Made by a program: the position numbers and the translations under genes. This document shows positions 34,495 to 46,809 of a stretch of 64,000 nt of DNA, piece by piece. Origin of the DNA: Erodium maritimum (lineage: Eukaryota > Streptophyta > Magnoliopsida > Geraniales > Geraniaceae); contig OY997594.1 of NCBI GenBank assembly GCA_963921825.1, positions 54,607,675 through 54,671,674 of the forward strand. The letters are read 5' to 3'. Position 1 is the stretch's first letter. Each line of letters opens with the position of its first letter. The notes under the pieces were generated by a model that saw only the letters and a list, made by a program, of their open reading frames with translations, was not told the origin of the DNA and made no database searches.

Positions 34495-36082
34495 GGGGCA
34501 CGCTCACGTATTATCCATGCTTAAGTTGTTACTTGTTACCCAAATCTAGACCATTTAATTCTAAATTCTAATGGTTATAGATTTTTTGTCCCAATTATCT
34601 ATAAATTAAATAGTTTAATCAATAAAAAGGGTAGTTTGGTAAATTTGTCCTTATAAAAAAATTACTAATAATGATTATTTTACTATTTAGATATGACTTT
34701 TTGAATATTTTATTAAAAAATTAATTTTTTAATATTATATATTTAAATTAAAATTTTGATCATTTATCGAATTTCGTATATGTTACATAATATTATGTGT
34801 AACATTACATAATTTAATATCATGAATTACAGAAATTTTAGATTAGAAATTTTAAATCAAATATTTAAAATAATATTTCCGAAATTTTATAACGAAAGTT
34901 ACAAAAATATACCTTAAAAGTTACATAAACATATTCTGATTACAGATTATACAATCATACATTTATAGTCACTAAATCAAACTTTAATAGTTACATAATC
35001 AAACCTTGTTCGTTATATAATCATACCCTAATATTTACAGATTTATACCCTAATAGTTACACATTCATACCCTATTAGTTATGAATCAAAACTTAATACT
35101 GACAAATTCATACCCTAACATTACAAATTCATACCCTGACATCACATATTTATACCCTAATAGTTACAAATTCATACCCTGACATCACAGATTTATACCC
35201 TAATAGTTACAAATTCGTACCTTAATAGTGACAGATTCATACCCATATAATTCAGAACACAAAACAAAAAAAAACAAAAATAATAAAAGATCAAATCTGA
35301 ACCAAACATAAGCATAGAATTTCTGATTCCAGAACAGAAGTTGCAAATCCCAACCCATAAAATTCAGAACACAAAACCAAAAAAATTAAAAATAAAAGGA
35401 GATTTGTATCTCTGCCCGTATGCGCCCGTGCATCGTCGTTGCAGCTCAACTTCGACCTCGCCTGCGACCGTGCCACCTCTTGGAGCAGCCAGATCGCGTG
35501 GAGCAGCCGGAGCGATGATGGAGTTTATACCATAACCTCACCGGAGTCGTGGACAGACGAGGGCATGACGAAACTCGCTGTAGGTGGCACATCTGAGGTT
35601 GCTTCTCCGTTCGCGAGGACGACTGGAAATGGCGAGGCGCTGATGTGACGGCGCGAGGCAAGCTTCGGAGCCTGCGTGCCGGTTCTATGGCGGCGGCAAC
35701 AAAAGCTTCGAGAGGAGAGACTGGAAGCTCCGACTTCAGCACAGAAGAGAGCGATGAGGGCAAGGTTCGAAGCTGGCGAACTGGTTCTACGACGGCGGCG
35801 ACAAAAGTTTGAGAGGAAATAGCAACAGCTCCACGCAGATGAAAGGGAGAGAGATTTTGTAAGGAATGAATGTGATGTCATGGGTTAGGGTTAGGTAAAA
35901 AGGAAATGTACAAAGTCAGATTTGTCCTTATTAATTGTAAAATTACAGAAAAATAAATTAAGTTCGTGTTAATTACGGTTCAGTGCCATTATATTTATAG
36001 CCCTTGGATCAGCTTGATCTAAAGGCCCAAAATCAAGTAACAAGTAACATTTTAAAAATGGGTAACATTTGAGCACACTCCT
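34495..36082. mobile_element. Mutator-like element carrying a minisatellite and captured sequence
   Basis: The 9-bp sequence CATTATATA is present exactly at 34486-34494 and 36083-36091. The ends are imperfect inverted repeats (GGGGCACGCTCACG against AGGAGTGTGCTCAA, then shared TTGTTACTTGTTAC). Inside are a degenerate tandem repeat (34930-35245) and a GC-rich, coding-like segment (about 35405-35870, best frame on the minus strand) quite unlike the AT-rich remainder. No transposase is visible. The layout fits a non-autonomous Pack-MULE; the source of the captured segment is not recognised. Confidence 0.75.
34930..35245. repeat. Degenerate minisatellite, unit about 21 bp
   Basis: The unit ATACCCTAATAGTTACAAATTC and variants recur about 14 times. 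Recognisable alternates are TACCCTGACATCACA and TACCCTAACATTACA. It lies in the left half of the Mutator-like element. Confidence 0.85.
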
Positions 36083-36196
36083 CATTATATATAGATGACA
36101 AACTCTACTGACGTTTACTTTAATATTATTTTTCAATAAAAAATAAAAATAAAGAGTCGATATATTATTAGCTCTATGTTGTCTTTTGGCATTTAA

Positions 36197-37162
36197 GAGC
36201 ATCTACAATGGTTAGACACTGCACAGTGTCAAGGAGCAGTGTCAGAGAGTGTTTTTTGCCTTCCTGACACTGCTCCTCCAATGGTAGTGTTAGGAGCAGT
36301 GTCTATACAGTTTAAGTAATTAAAAAAGTACCCCACATTTAAATACTACTTTTATTTAAACCCACAAACACATTACATAATATTTAAAACCTAGTGCATA
36401 TTAGATAATTTAAAACACAATTATTAAAATAAGATAGTTAAACTAATTCCTAATGGTCCTAACATGTAAACGCCACCTCGTATCGTCTTTGAGCATCTCC
36501 CAATCTTACCTCCTCCCCGCTGGTCCACTTCGGTCGCGGAGGTGCTCTCGGGCGCGATGAAGATGCAGCCGCCTTCCCCTTCCTCCTCCTCGATTGCGTC
36601 GGAACGGATTGACAAGGTTGAGTGGCCGGAACGAATTGGGAAGGTTGCACTTGCGACTCTTGCCATTGGGTGGGCGGGGTGTATGGAAGAAGCGGCGTTG
36701 AGTGGCCCGATTGGAGGAGTTGGGAAAACGACGAGTAATGGCCATGAAGTCCTCTTCGGTGTGTTGAGAATCGGCGTCTTCGTCATTCAATGAGTCGGAT
36801 ATGGGTTGGAGGGCTCGATGCTCGTTCATTGCGAGTGTAGGGGAAAAAATTGGAGAGAATTTGATGAGGAATGGAGGAATGAGAGCTTGAAACAAGTGAA
36901 GAGAGGGTGAAATTTGGCTTGGGGTGGATCTGTATTTATACAGAAATATAGAGTTTTATTGGAGTCGGCGTCGACACGTAACGGATCGTGACTAGCCAAC
37001 CGACTAGCCGTTGGCGCCTGACACGACAAGACGCGTCGTTGCTGGAACCAGCCACGACCCACTGACACGCACGCGCTGACACGACGAGCCGTGCCAGCGC
37101 GTCGTGTCAGGGCCGTGTCTACGCCTGACACGACCTCCAGCAACGACCCGTTGGAGCTGCTC
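36197..37162 (-). mobile_element. PIF/Harbinger-type transposon, internally deleted
   Basis: The ends are GAGCATCTACAATGG and, inverted, GAGCAGCTCCAACGG, with the 3-bp TAA on both outer sides (36194-36196 and 37163-37165). This is the PIF/Harbinger pattern. Subterminal repeats of the GACACTGCTCC and CTGACACGACG type fill both ends. A minus-strand open frame (36895-36506) with N-terminal TLAMNEHRALQ may be a remnant of the accessory or transposase ORF; I cannot prove that. The right end lies only about 410 bp before the UPL5 start codon. Confidence 0.72.
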
Positions 37163-37165
37163 TAA

Positions 37166-37573
37166 GGTGACGGGATTTTATTTTAGTGTTCCAAGTAGAG
37201 TGATATTACGTGCATGAACCAGGACAGTGAAATGGTAATGCATAGCGAGGCTCACACAGAAAGCCATGCACCAGCACACAGGGGAGCAAGAGAGGTTGAG
37301 GGTATTTCAGTAAAACAAGGCAAATAAATAGCGTAAGAGGACAGTCTTCGATGAGACTGTTGTTGCTCTCTCCTCCGTGTGTGAATGAATTCAGAAATCG
37401 GACACGCCCTCTCCGTCTCTCGCTCTTCCGATTTCCGATCAATTCTCTTTCTCTCTCTACGCCCATCGCCACCGTTCTCGACGAGCTAGGGTTTTTGTCC
37501 TCCGATTCCATGTGCGCCCCACCATCGCCTCGTCCCTAATTCTGACCGAGCCACGACGGCGTCTCCGCCATAA
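37166..37573 (+). promoter_or_regulatory. Promoter and 5' UTR region of UPL5
   Basis: This is the space between the Harbinger element and the ATG. The last 200 bases are CT-rich (CTCTCTCCGTGTG, CGCCCTCTCCGTCTCTCGC, TTCTCTTTCTCTCTCTACG), which is typical of plant 5' UTRs. No clear TATA box is seen. The promoter is therefore short or partly made of transposon sequence. Confidence 0.5.
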
Positions 37574-40500
37574 ATGTCTCTCACGACGTCCACTAACACC
37601 GCCGCCACCTTGACCGATTCGCACCACCACCAGCGCGGCCTCGATCGCCTCTCCTCCAAGCGCAAGTTGGACGACTATGGCCCTTCCTTCGATGAGGACG
37701 ATGAATTGTCGGACCTTGTCTCGGTCAGAATGAGGAAAGGCGAACCCGCCGCAGCGCCCTCCACCTCCTCGTCCGCCTCCTCTTCCAGGGGCGTCTTCGA
37801 TGCCCGATCGTCCCCGTCTTCCTGCGCCGCCCAGGCCCAGCCGCCCCAGTCCCCGGCGAGGCTGCAATTTTTCGTCAGGCTGCTTTCGGAGGGGAAAACC
37901 CTGGTAATCCGTGCCAACCCGGAGGATTCGGTGAAATCGGTTCACGAGCATATCAGGGTGATCACAGGGATGCCGGTGATCGAGCAGCGATTGATATATT
38001 GGGGGAAGCAGCTACAGTGGGAACAGTCGCTCGCAGAGTGTGCGATACAGAACGATGCTGGGCTACACTTAGTGGGTCGGATGAGGAGCACGGACCATCC
38101 GCAGGCTTGGCAGGTGATCGGAGACATGATTTCTGTCATTTTTCAGCTCTGCAGAGGTGAAACGGTGCCCTCTTCGTTTAAAGTAATCAGGAACCGCTTG
38201 AATGAGTTTCTGACAATGACTCCCAAGGACGACAATGAAGCTGCAATTGGGCATATTCAGATTTTCATGATAACCTCTGCTCCAGCAGCTTTGGTCATGT
38301 TATATATGTCTCCCCTCAAAGGTAACAAAGACTGTGCTGATAATTCCATCAGGCATTTCTTGAATTCTAGTCGCAATGCCTTGTCTAAATCTCTACATAG
38401 CCATTGTGCCCCTATAGTGCTAGAATTTTGTAAGTTGCTCAGAAGAACTGCTTATGAGGACCCTCTTTATCTTTCCTGTCGGAGTACTTTTGGCTCGTTG
38501 TTGGAAACAATTGGCTTCTCGCGAGGATTGAGAAACATGGAAAGTATTAGGGGTACCATTGTGATACCAGAGCTTTCTCCATTTGTTAGTGAGCTGGCTA
38601 GCAGGTTGTCCAAGGATTTGGCATCGAGCACGGAATCACCTTCAAGTGTTGGGCCATTGTTGAGTGATGTCCGAGACTTTGCTGCGTTTTTGGTCCCTTT
38701 GCGAAATGCAATTGTGGAGCAGGTGGATTTTGTACCTATTTCCCTACCTTTGCATGGTAGAGATCATACTAAGCCCCCACTCTATGGAGAAGAAATTGAG
38801 TTTCTTCATGTTATATTTGTGGATTTATTGAAAAATATGGAAAAATGCCTCCAAAAAATGGAAGACTGTTTGGCTGTGAAAGGAAGTGGGGAGGGTGAAT
38901 TTATTTGTTCTGGATGGTCCCAGTATCTTGCAATTTTGAAGGAACTGAATAACACTTCAAAATTATATGATGGTGCTGAAGAACAATTTTGGAGAGTTCT
39001 TAAACTTAAAAAGGTTGCAGTATGTGCATTAATTAATAGATATGCCAAGCGGACTGATGATCATCAGTGGCTTCTTGAGCATAAGGAGATCACGGATTTT
39101 GAATGTCGGAGGCATCTAGCAATGATGATGTTCCCTGAGGTGAAAGAAGACTATGAGGAGCTACATGAAATGCTGATTGACAGGTCACAGCTCTTGTCAG
39201 AATCATTCGAGTACATATTGCGTACAGAACCCGAATATCTGCATGCTGGTCTATTTATGGAGTTCAAAAATGAGGAGGCTACAGGTCCTGGTGTACTGCG
39301 GGAGTGGTTCTTCTTGGTATGCCAAGCTATTTTCAATCCTGAAAATGCACTATTTGTCGCATGCCCAAACGACCGCAGAAGGTTCTACCCTAATCCTGGT
39401 GAGCCCTTTGTCTAATATTATATAGGTCTTGTTTAGGAACATTTGATGTTGATATGTTAAGCATTTGTTTATTTTCTAAACTTTATTGAAACTGTGTTGT
39501 TTCTATGAAGGGGAATAATTATCAAATTATCTAAATCTCGGTTGTTTTTGGGTATCTAATCCCTCGAACCACATAATTCTGAAATCATGTTTCTCATCAT
39601 TAATCAGTTTTTGGTTTAAATTACTAAAGCCCTCTTATTTCTCCTTGTCAATTGGTTCTTCTCCTTTTTACCTCTCTCTTTATCACCGTGATAGAAATTG
39701 AAATATTCAACATGCATATCTATCTTTTTGTAGTGTTTAACTGTTACTTTTTATATTTTTAATTGTACACAGTTATTTTTCATATGACCGGCAACAAATC
39801 TGTTAGGAAATCAGAAACATGATTGAAGTTTTGTTTTGTAGTTAAATAGACAATGTGAAGCAGTGAATGTTAATGAAGACTAGTAAGTACAGGATGGTGA
39901 GGAAGACATAAGTTGGATTGGTTTATTTACTGGAGTTCCTTTTGGTGATGTTAGACTCTTAGTAATGTGGACTGAAGGGATAGTGGTAAAGAGATTGTGG
40001 GAGTCTATCTTCATGACTCAGTATTTCCATAGGTTTCATCTGAGCATGTTCTCGTGTCACTCTGTGTACCACTCATGTTAGATGTTAGGCTGTAATATTT
40101 GCATCAAAGTATCTCCAAGAAGTGGAAAACCATCAAAAGAATCAGTCATGAGGAGCAACGAGTTGATAATTTGGTGCACGTAACATCTCTGATTATTTGT
40201 TTCAAGGCAGCATAATTATGTTCACATGTTGCCAGACTTCAAACTCATGACCCGTAAAAGTGATAGTATTGTGCATTCCTTACTGATATTGCTTTGTAGA
40301 TCAGGGTTCGTACACACAAGTGGGTACTTATGTGTACTGCAATTCTATAACATTAGAGCAATCAATGGTTGTTTTAATGTTATGGAACTGGCCAAAACTA
40401 GTTATCCGGTGCCTTGCCTTGGGTACCTGTTGGTTCAAATGGTAGAACTCTTGTTAATGTTCAAAGTGATCTTGGGGAGTGAATCCTGCTTACATATGGA

Positions 40501-43500
40501 TTGGGGAGATGCAGGGGATAAGGGTAGTCTATTACCATTGCTGTACTGGCCGTTAAACCAGAAAAATGGCAATTCTTAGAGAATAGCACATCAGTTAGCG
40601 TGTATGCTTACGTTTGAGCTGGACAGAAATATAAGTGATCTTTCTGCTATGGCATTTATTTTATTAGTCCTGGCTGTGTGATTATGACTTTTGCTTTAGT
40701 AAATGTTTATTCAGGTGTGGATATGATACAGTTTCTCGTCTCAGTATTCCCCTAGATACCAGGGGCTGCAACACAATTATAATAGTATGTAAAATGTTTT
40801 GGGCATACACAGTGTAATATTATGTAAAATGTTGATGCATAATACACAATGGCATACTATGTAATACATAGTTGTGGGCACTTCCTATCGTATATTATCA
40901 TGGACTCAATTCTAAAGCTAGTTGAACGTTTAACTTTATGCTAACATTGTCTTTTTCTTAGTGATCAAGTGTGGTGCCATGTCCCTTGAGCACTTTTAGC
41001 TTGAAAAGCAGCTTTTAAAATAAGGATCATCATTATAATCTAAAGTTTGTATATACTGTTACCATTTTTTTTTTACTTCTGAGTAAGGACAGGAGTTTTA
41101 AAACCTCTATGACTACCACCACCTCTACCTCTCACCCTGGACTATTAAGTTAACTAGGTTCTCATCATTTACTAGGAGGCTGAGATTATAGTATCAACTA
41201 TTCACTCTCTCCCTTTCATGAATAATGATTAAATGTTCAAATGTTAACTTTTTTGGTCCATTCTTCTGTCAGTTATTTAATACGTGTTCTTATATTTGCA
41301 GCATCAAAAGTGGATCCCTTGCACCTTGAGTATTTCAGATTTTCTGGTCGGGTGATAGCTTTAGCTATAATGCATAAAGTGCAAGTGGGCATTGTCTTTG
41401 ATCGTGTGCTTTTCATACAACTGGCTGGAAAGTGTGTTTCCTTGGAGGATATACGGGATGCAGATCCATTTTTGTATAATAGCTGCAAGCAAATTCTGGA
41501 GATGGATGCTGAATTTATTGATTCAGATGCACTAGGATTGACATTTGTTAGAGACGTTGAGGAGTTGGGGTCCAGGAAAATTGTGGAGCTTTGTCCTGGT
41601 GGGAAAAGCATTGTCGTGAATAGCAAGAATAGGAAAGAATATGTTGATCTTCTCATTCAGCATCAATTTGTCATATCTATATCAGAACAGGTATCTAATT
41701 TTGCTCAAGGTTTTGCTGACATTCTATGTAATGCAAGGCTCCAGAAGTTCTTTTTCCAAAGTTTAGAGATCGAAGATCTTGATTGGATGCTGCATGGAAG
41801 TGAAAGTGCTATAAGTATTGAGGACTGGAAGGCACACACTGAATACAATGGATTTAAAGAAACTGATCCTCAAATTTGCTGGTTCTGGAAGGTATGTTTC
41901 TACAGTCTCTGTGTGAGTGAGTGAGTGTATAAGGCACATTGTTTTTTTATTTAGTTCTTTATGATTGATGCATTTTGGGATTGATCTGTTCTAGGAAGTC
42001 AGTAGCTGCTATGTTTCACATTTGGTTTATAACTCACCGTAGACTATTTTTTAGGGGTAATTCCTTTTTAGTACCCTAAAACTTTCGGATTTCGTTTTTA
42101 GTACCCTAAATGTTTTTTGTGCCACCTCAGTACCCTAAATCTTTGGTAATTCCACTTTAGTACCCACCGTTAACTTTCCATCTGATTTTCCATCCAAGAC
42201 AAGTAAAATGACCATAATACCCCTCACTAACTATCAAATTTTCAAACTTATGCCATTGAATTTTAACAAATATTTTTTTTATATAAAATCAGGTTTTTTT
42301 TAATAAAAAGTATATTTTAATTTTAAAAAATCAATTTATTTTTTGTAAAAAATAAGTTTAATTTATATATGAAAATAAAAATCAAAAGTCAGTTTTTATT
42401 TTTCAAAAATCATTTTTATTTTTCAAAAAATCAGATTTTATATATGAAAATAAATATAATATTTTTAGTTCTTTCATTATATTTCTTTTTCTTCTTTTTC
42501 TTATATTTTTATATTTCTTTTTCTTATATTTCGTCTTTTTCAGTTTACTACCTAGAATAGCTTCTTCAACCTCAGAACCATTGAATCCCAATACCCTTTT
42601 ATGTGGTTTGACCCTAAATTTTACCAGTAACAGAACATACAGTAGACCAAACAAGACATGCAATCCCAAAATGAAAATGAATATCAATCTAAATCTGAGA
42701 AATATGAAAAAAAATCTGTCCGGAGCTTGTCAGGTTAATCAAAACCTAATCTCAAAATTTTTATAAAAAAATTCATCAAAATCTATTCAGAATCATAGTG
42801 GATCTGAAATGGAATGGAGGAAGTATGGTGTGGACGTTGATGTTGTCGGGGACGGCGGAAAGGAGTTGTGCAGGCTCTGATCTTTGAGGAGGCGCAGCCA
42901 TACCCACAACTCAAGTTCGCCGAAATCTTCCCGGAGAACTTGTTCTTCGACAGACAAACGGCTCTCAGAAACCCACGTTGCCGGAAGAAATCGTCAGGCA
43001 AATGGTAAAGGGATCTCAGAAACGACCCAGTTCACACAAGGGCTGTCATCGTCTTCGTTTCATAAACCCAACTTGTAGCTCAGATCTTCGATATTGGCCT
43101 TGAACACAAGTAGCCCCAAAACGTCGTCGTTGAAGGACGGGCCAGAGTCCTCGCCGTCGCCGGTGCTAGAACCTACACCACTAGCAAAACCAGCAGCTTC
43201 TTCAGGTTCATCGCAGCTCGCATTTCTCAAAAACGCAGCGAACTGGACCTTCTTCTCCACGACCATGGCTTCTTTGACGCTGATTTTTGGTTCTGATGGT
43301 GAAGAATAAGAGGCGTGAGGGATTGGGATGAGGGAGAGAGAAAGAGATGAGAGAGGCTGTAGATCTGAAATTAAATGGTAAATGGGTGAAATTAGGGTTT
43401 CAAAGATTTAATGGTAGTTTTGGTATTTGTTTAAAAGATAGGGTCATGTGCTACGCACATGACGATTTTCCATCCAAAAATGGATGGAAAGTTAACAGCG

Positions 43501-45853
43501 GGTACTAAAATGGAATTACCAAAGACTTAGGGTACTGAGGTGGCACAAAAAACAATTTAGGGTACTAAAAACGAAATCCGAAAGTTTTAGGGTACTAAAA
43601 AGGAATTACCCCTATTTTTTATTATGTTATGCAGTTCTTTTTTCCTTTCTTAGTGTTGTTATTAGAAATGTATCTCAGATTGGCTTTCAAAATTTACTGA
43701 GCAAGAGCATTTTATTTAATTGGTTGTCTTCTGCATGTTTACAACAGTCCTGCATTCGTCATGATTGTTAAAACAACTGTTGCATGGTTTTCATAACCAC
43801 CCAAGGAGCAAACTTGTCAGGATATTTGAAATTGTGTACTATAAGTCAATCCTTGATTATCTTGCCCCCTATGGTCTTCTTGCATTCAGCGGATTTCCCG
43901 TTTATTTAGGGCCAAATGAAATATCATTTGATTTATGCAGCATGAAAGCAATATGCTTTAGCATAACCTATTCTATCTCCCCGTCAAAATTGAAGTTAAA
44001 AAAAATAATTGGATTCACTACTTTCTATCTTAGTAAGTCCTTATATTCTTCCAGTTAAACATCCTCTTACTGCCATGAAAGCTACTAGAGTTAACTTGTA
44101 AATCAACATTCCCTTACATCTGTCTTTCTTGGACTAGACTTTTAGGAATGTAAGGATGTAATGATATGCAATAGGGATTAATACTGAAGAAAGGTATGCA
44201 AGTGATACCCGCTAGCAGACTTAGTTTGGCTACCTTAAGACTTTTAAGAAATGTTAGGCTGTAATGATATGCAATAGGGATTAATACTGAAGAAAGGTAT
44301 GCAAGTGATACCTGCTAGCAGACTTAGTTTGGCTACTTTAAGTCATGTGTTACTTGTCAGGTTGTGCTTCAAGAGGCTGAAAAGGTTATTCTAGAAAGTT
44401 GTTTGAATTGTTGATAAATATACAATAGCAATTAATAAAATTTAAAGATGGCCATGCAAGAAATTTATTGGTAAGTTGCTCTGAAGTCTACAATATTGAT
44501 TTTATTTTTGCTAGATATGTTTTGGGGACTTCTAGAATTGAAAGCTCAACCAGAATTTCATTTCCTAATAGTCTGTTCTTGCTTCTGTCTTTGAAGTCTG
44601 TTTCTTCAAAGAGATTTGTATTGAATCATATACAAGTAACAAGTTTACCTCTAAAGGGGGGGTGAAAATAAAATGATTAGACAAACTTATAAGTTTCGAG
44701 ATTTTTTTTTTCTCTTAAGAGACCTCACCACCTCCCCCCGTTATGACAGGCAGTTTGGCATAGGCCCCTATATGCTTTATTATGAAAATGTCAGTTTCAG
44801 AGAGATCCTTACAGTTTCACGCTAACATTTGAAGTCTAATCTGAACTGAATATAAAATAGTTTGGTCATCCAAACTTAAGATTTGCTTAAGATTTCAGTT
44901 AATCCGCGGACTCTAAGAGGGGGGAATTGAGTTTCTAGATAACTCAGAGCATCAATGTATAGTAACTAGTAACTGCATGTGTCGGTCACCGTGCAACAAG
45001 AAGTGGTCATACTTTGCACTTGAGATGACTTGGTTTACATGAAAGTTGCTGCAAGAGCATATCAAAATAGAACAGAAGGGCAACACAAGTTTTACATGCC
45101 TTACGAAGATGTTTTATTGTCTTGCAAAAATTGGCTCTCAATTGAACTCTACACTTGGTAGGAATGATGTGATTTGAACATGAGGTGTCGTAGTATGGTT
45201 TAACAAGTTGAATTCTCTTCTCTCTTTCTTCTTTTAATTATATTTTTTCTTGTTACTTTGTATATTATCAATTACTTGGAAATTAGTAAAAATTTATGGG
45301 GGTTTTGTATCCTGCATCTTTTATCAAAATATCTGCTTTGTATAAAGTTGCTAATTTTTAAGGGAGAAACAATATCTTGATTCATACAGTACCTTTTTGT
45401 ATGGATGAAGGTTCTCTTTGCCTGATGACAAGGTATGGGTTGAAGCGTCTATTCTGATGATTGGAGTAATCTCAAATTATTCAGACCTGAAAGTGCATAA
45501 AGAATTAGTTAGCTGTGTTTAGACTTTTGAACCCCTTGCACTTAATCAGAAATTTGTAGTGATTTATGAATTGATTAAATATGTTGCAGATTGTTGAGGA
45601 AATGTCAGCAGAGCAAAAGAAGGTGCTTCTATTCTTCTGGACTTCAGTGAAGTATCTACCAGTTGAGGGTTTTCGTGGGTTGGCATCTCGGCTTTACATC
45701 TACAAGTCTAGTGAGGCTCAAGATAGGCTGCCGTCATCTCACACATGCTTTTATAGGATATGTTTTCCACCTTATGCATCGCTGGCTGTGATGCAAGATC
45801 GGCTTAAGATCATTACTCAAGAGCATATTGGCTGTAGCTTTGGAACGTGGTGA
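37574..45853 (+). CDS. UPL5: E3 ubiquitin-protein ligase UPL5 (HECT type), three exons
   Basis: This is a HECT ligase: it takes ubiquitin onto its own cysteine and passes it to substrates. In Arabidopsis UPL5 promotes turnover of WRKY53 and restrains leaf senescence (established knowledge). Exons are 37574-39398, 41302-41891 and 45590-45853, joined at NP/ASK and WK/IVEE with GT/AG borders and intact phase. They give 892 residues, close to the Arabidopsis protein of about 873. A ubiquitin-like domain lies at about 97-171 (LQFFVRLLSEGKTLVIRA to LHLVGRM), after a Ser-rich, disordered N-terminus with a basic KRK. The HECT domain spans about 537-892, with the catalytic Cys at residue 858 in SSHTCFYR (codon 45746-45748) and the usual aromatic C-terminal tail. 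Intron 2 (3.7 kb) contains a Mutator-like insertion. The reading frame is intact, so the gene is probably functional. Confidence 0.96.
39399..41301 (+). other. UPL5 intron 1
   Basis: The 1.9-kb intron begins GTGAGC and ends TATATTTGCAG. It is AT-rich without identifiable inserts. Short open frames inside it (for example 40226-40579) have no coding signature. Confidence 0.9.
42054..43612. mobile_element. Mutator-like element with gene-like cargo in UPL5 intron 2
   Basis: Its inverted repeats of about 130 bp are nearly perfect (GGGGTAATTCCTTTTTAGTA at one end, exact inverse at the other). They contain three internal TAGTACCCTAAA repeats. A 9-bp duplication TATTTTTTA flanks it (42045-42053 and 43613-43621). 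The AT-rich left half is followed by a GC-richer minus-strand segment (43266-42790) with codon-like composition: an ATG at 43266 opens MVVEKKVQFAAFLRNASCDE, and an ATG at 42901 opens MAAPPQRSEPAQLLSAV. This fits Pack-MULE capture of host gene pieces; the donor gene is not recognised. No transposase is visible. Confidence 0.85.
43060..43266 (-). pseudogene. Possible captured gene fragment inside the Mutator-like element
   Basis: A 68-residue minus-strand frame begins MVVEKKVQFAAFLRNASC and ends in an acidic, Ser/Gly-rich part plus ANIEDLSYKLGL. Its composition is protein-like and unlike the AT-rich transposon flank. I do not recognise the family. It may be a first exon picked up from a host gene, or a chance frame. 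Confidence 0.4.
44136..44342. repeat. Tandem duplication, two units of about 103 bp
   Basis: AGACTTTTA.GAA through GGCTAC.TTAAG is repeated directly, with the second copy offset by 102-103 bases and only a few differences. It lies in UPL5 intron 2 and probably arose by local slippage or unequal exchange. Confidence 0.88.
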
Positions 45854-46809
45854 GATACACATTTTGGGAAAGTGGAAAAGGATTTTTGACTGCACATATG
45901 AAGATTTGTACCCAGCTTGCTTGTACAGATTATAGATTAATGTTATGTCAGCCCCTAGACTATGTAAGAAAGAAGGTGGCCTCTCTCTAGTTATTTATAT
46001 TATATATCTATCTATGTTTCTTTGGTGGTGAAGGTTATGTTGTCCTTGCACATTGTGTCAACTGTTGATATAGGGTGGTGTATAGCTTATATATACAGTT
46101 GAATCAGGGGAAGGGAGGGAAGAAACTTCCTTTGCTTCCATGGACCGCCTTTTCTTTTGCCTATAGTTATTACTTTTTTATGACATGTAAGTAAACAGGT
46201 TATGGAATGATATTGGAGTCCACTGAATCTCTCTCTCTCTCTCTCTGGGATGCCCTGCTAAAAGGACCTGTATTTCTCAAGGGCATAGCTTGATTGGGTA
46301 CTTGTTTTTTATATCTTCCTTTGTTGGTCAAATTTTTATTGCATGTTTATCAGAGAAGAAAACAAAATATTGAAATGTGATGAAATCTATGTTCTTAATG
46401 TGTTGCTTCAAGAGTCTCCTTTGGATATCTTAATGATAGATCTAATGAAAACATGGATTTGGCTTTGCATTGTGAATCAGAAGATCCGAAAGAGTGACAA
46501 GTTTCAAGAGGGCTTAAAGCCGGCTAGGCTTGGGGTGGCACAGCCCTAAGTGAACCAATCTCTATATTCATATGATCAAGATGAAGGGTTGGCAAGATAA
46601 ATATTTTATTTAAATTAAATGAAAAAGTACAATAAAAAGCAATACCAAACCCAAACCTAGAGATCATCATCAACACTCAAAAACTCAAGCACATGACAAG
46701 GACTCACTAGCATACATTAACTCAAAATGCTAATCTCTCATCACCTTCATCATAATGATCATAAACCCACATAACTAAATATAGAAGAAGAAAAAAAGGC
46801 CACCACCCT
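45854..46809. other. Convergent 3' flanks of UPL5 (+) and the acidic-protein gene (-)
   Basis: No gene. A CT microsatellite of about ten units sits near 46228-46247. A minus-strand AATAAA near 46603 is a plausible polyadenylation signal for the acidic-protein gene, about 200 bases after its stop codon. Confidence 0.55.

Larger units (their letters stand above)
41892..45589 (+). other. UPL5 intron 2
   Basis: The 3.7-kb intron begins GTATGTTTC and ends ATGTTGCAG. It contains the Mutator-like element at 42054-43612 and a tandem duplication at 44136-44342. Without the insert it would be about 2.1 kb. Confidence 0.9.

Noticed and set aside
34930..35245. CRISPR-like array of short repeats
   Set aside because: Units are degenerate, lack unique spacers and lie in a plant transposon; this is a minisatellite.
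40226..40579. Additional UPL5 exon or separate gene in intron 1
   Set aside because: Exons 1 and 2 join perfectly in frame with good GT/AG sites, and this stretch has no UPL5-like or other domain.
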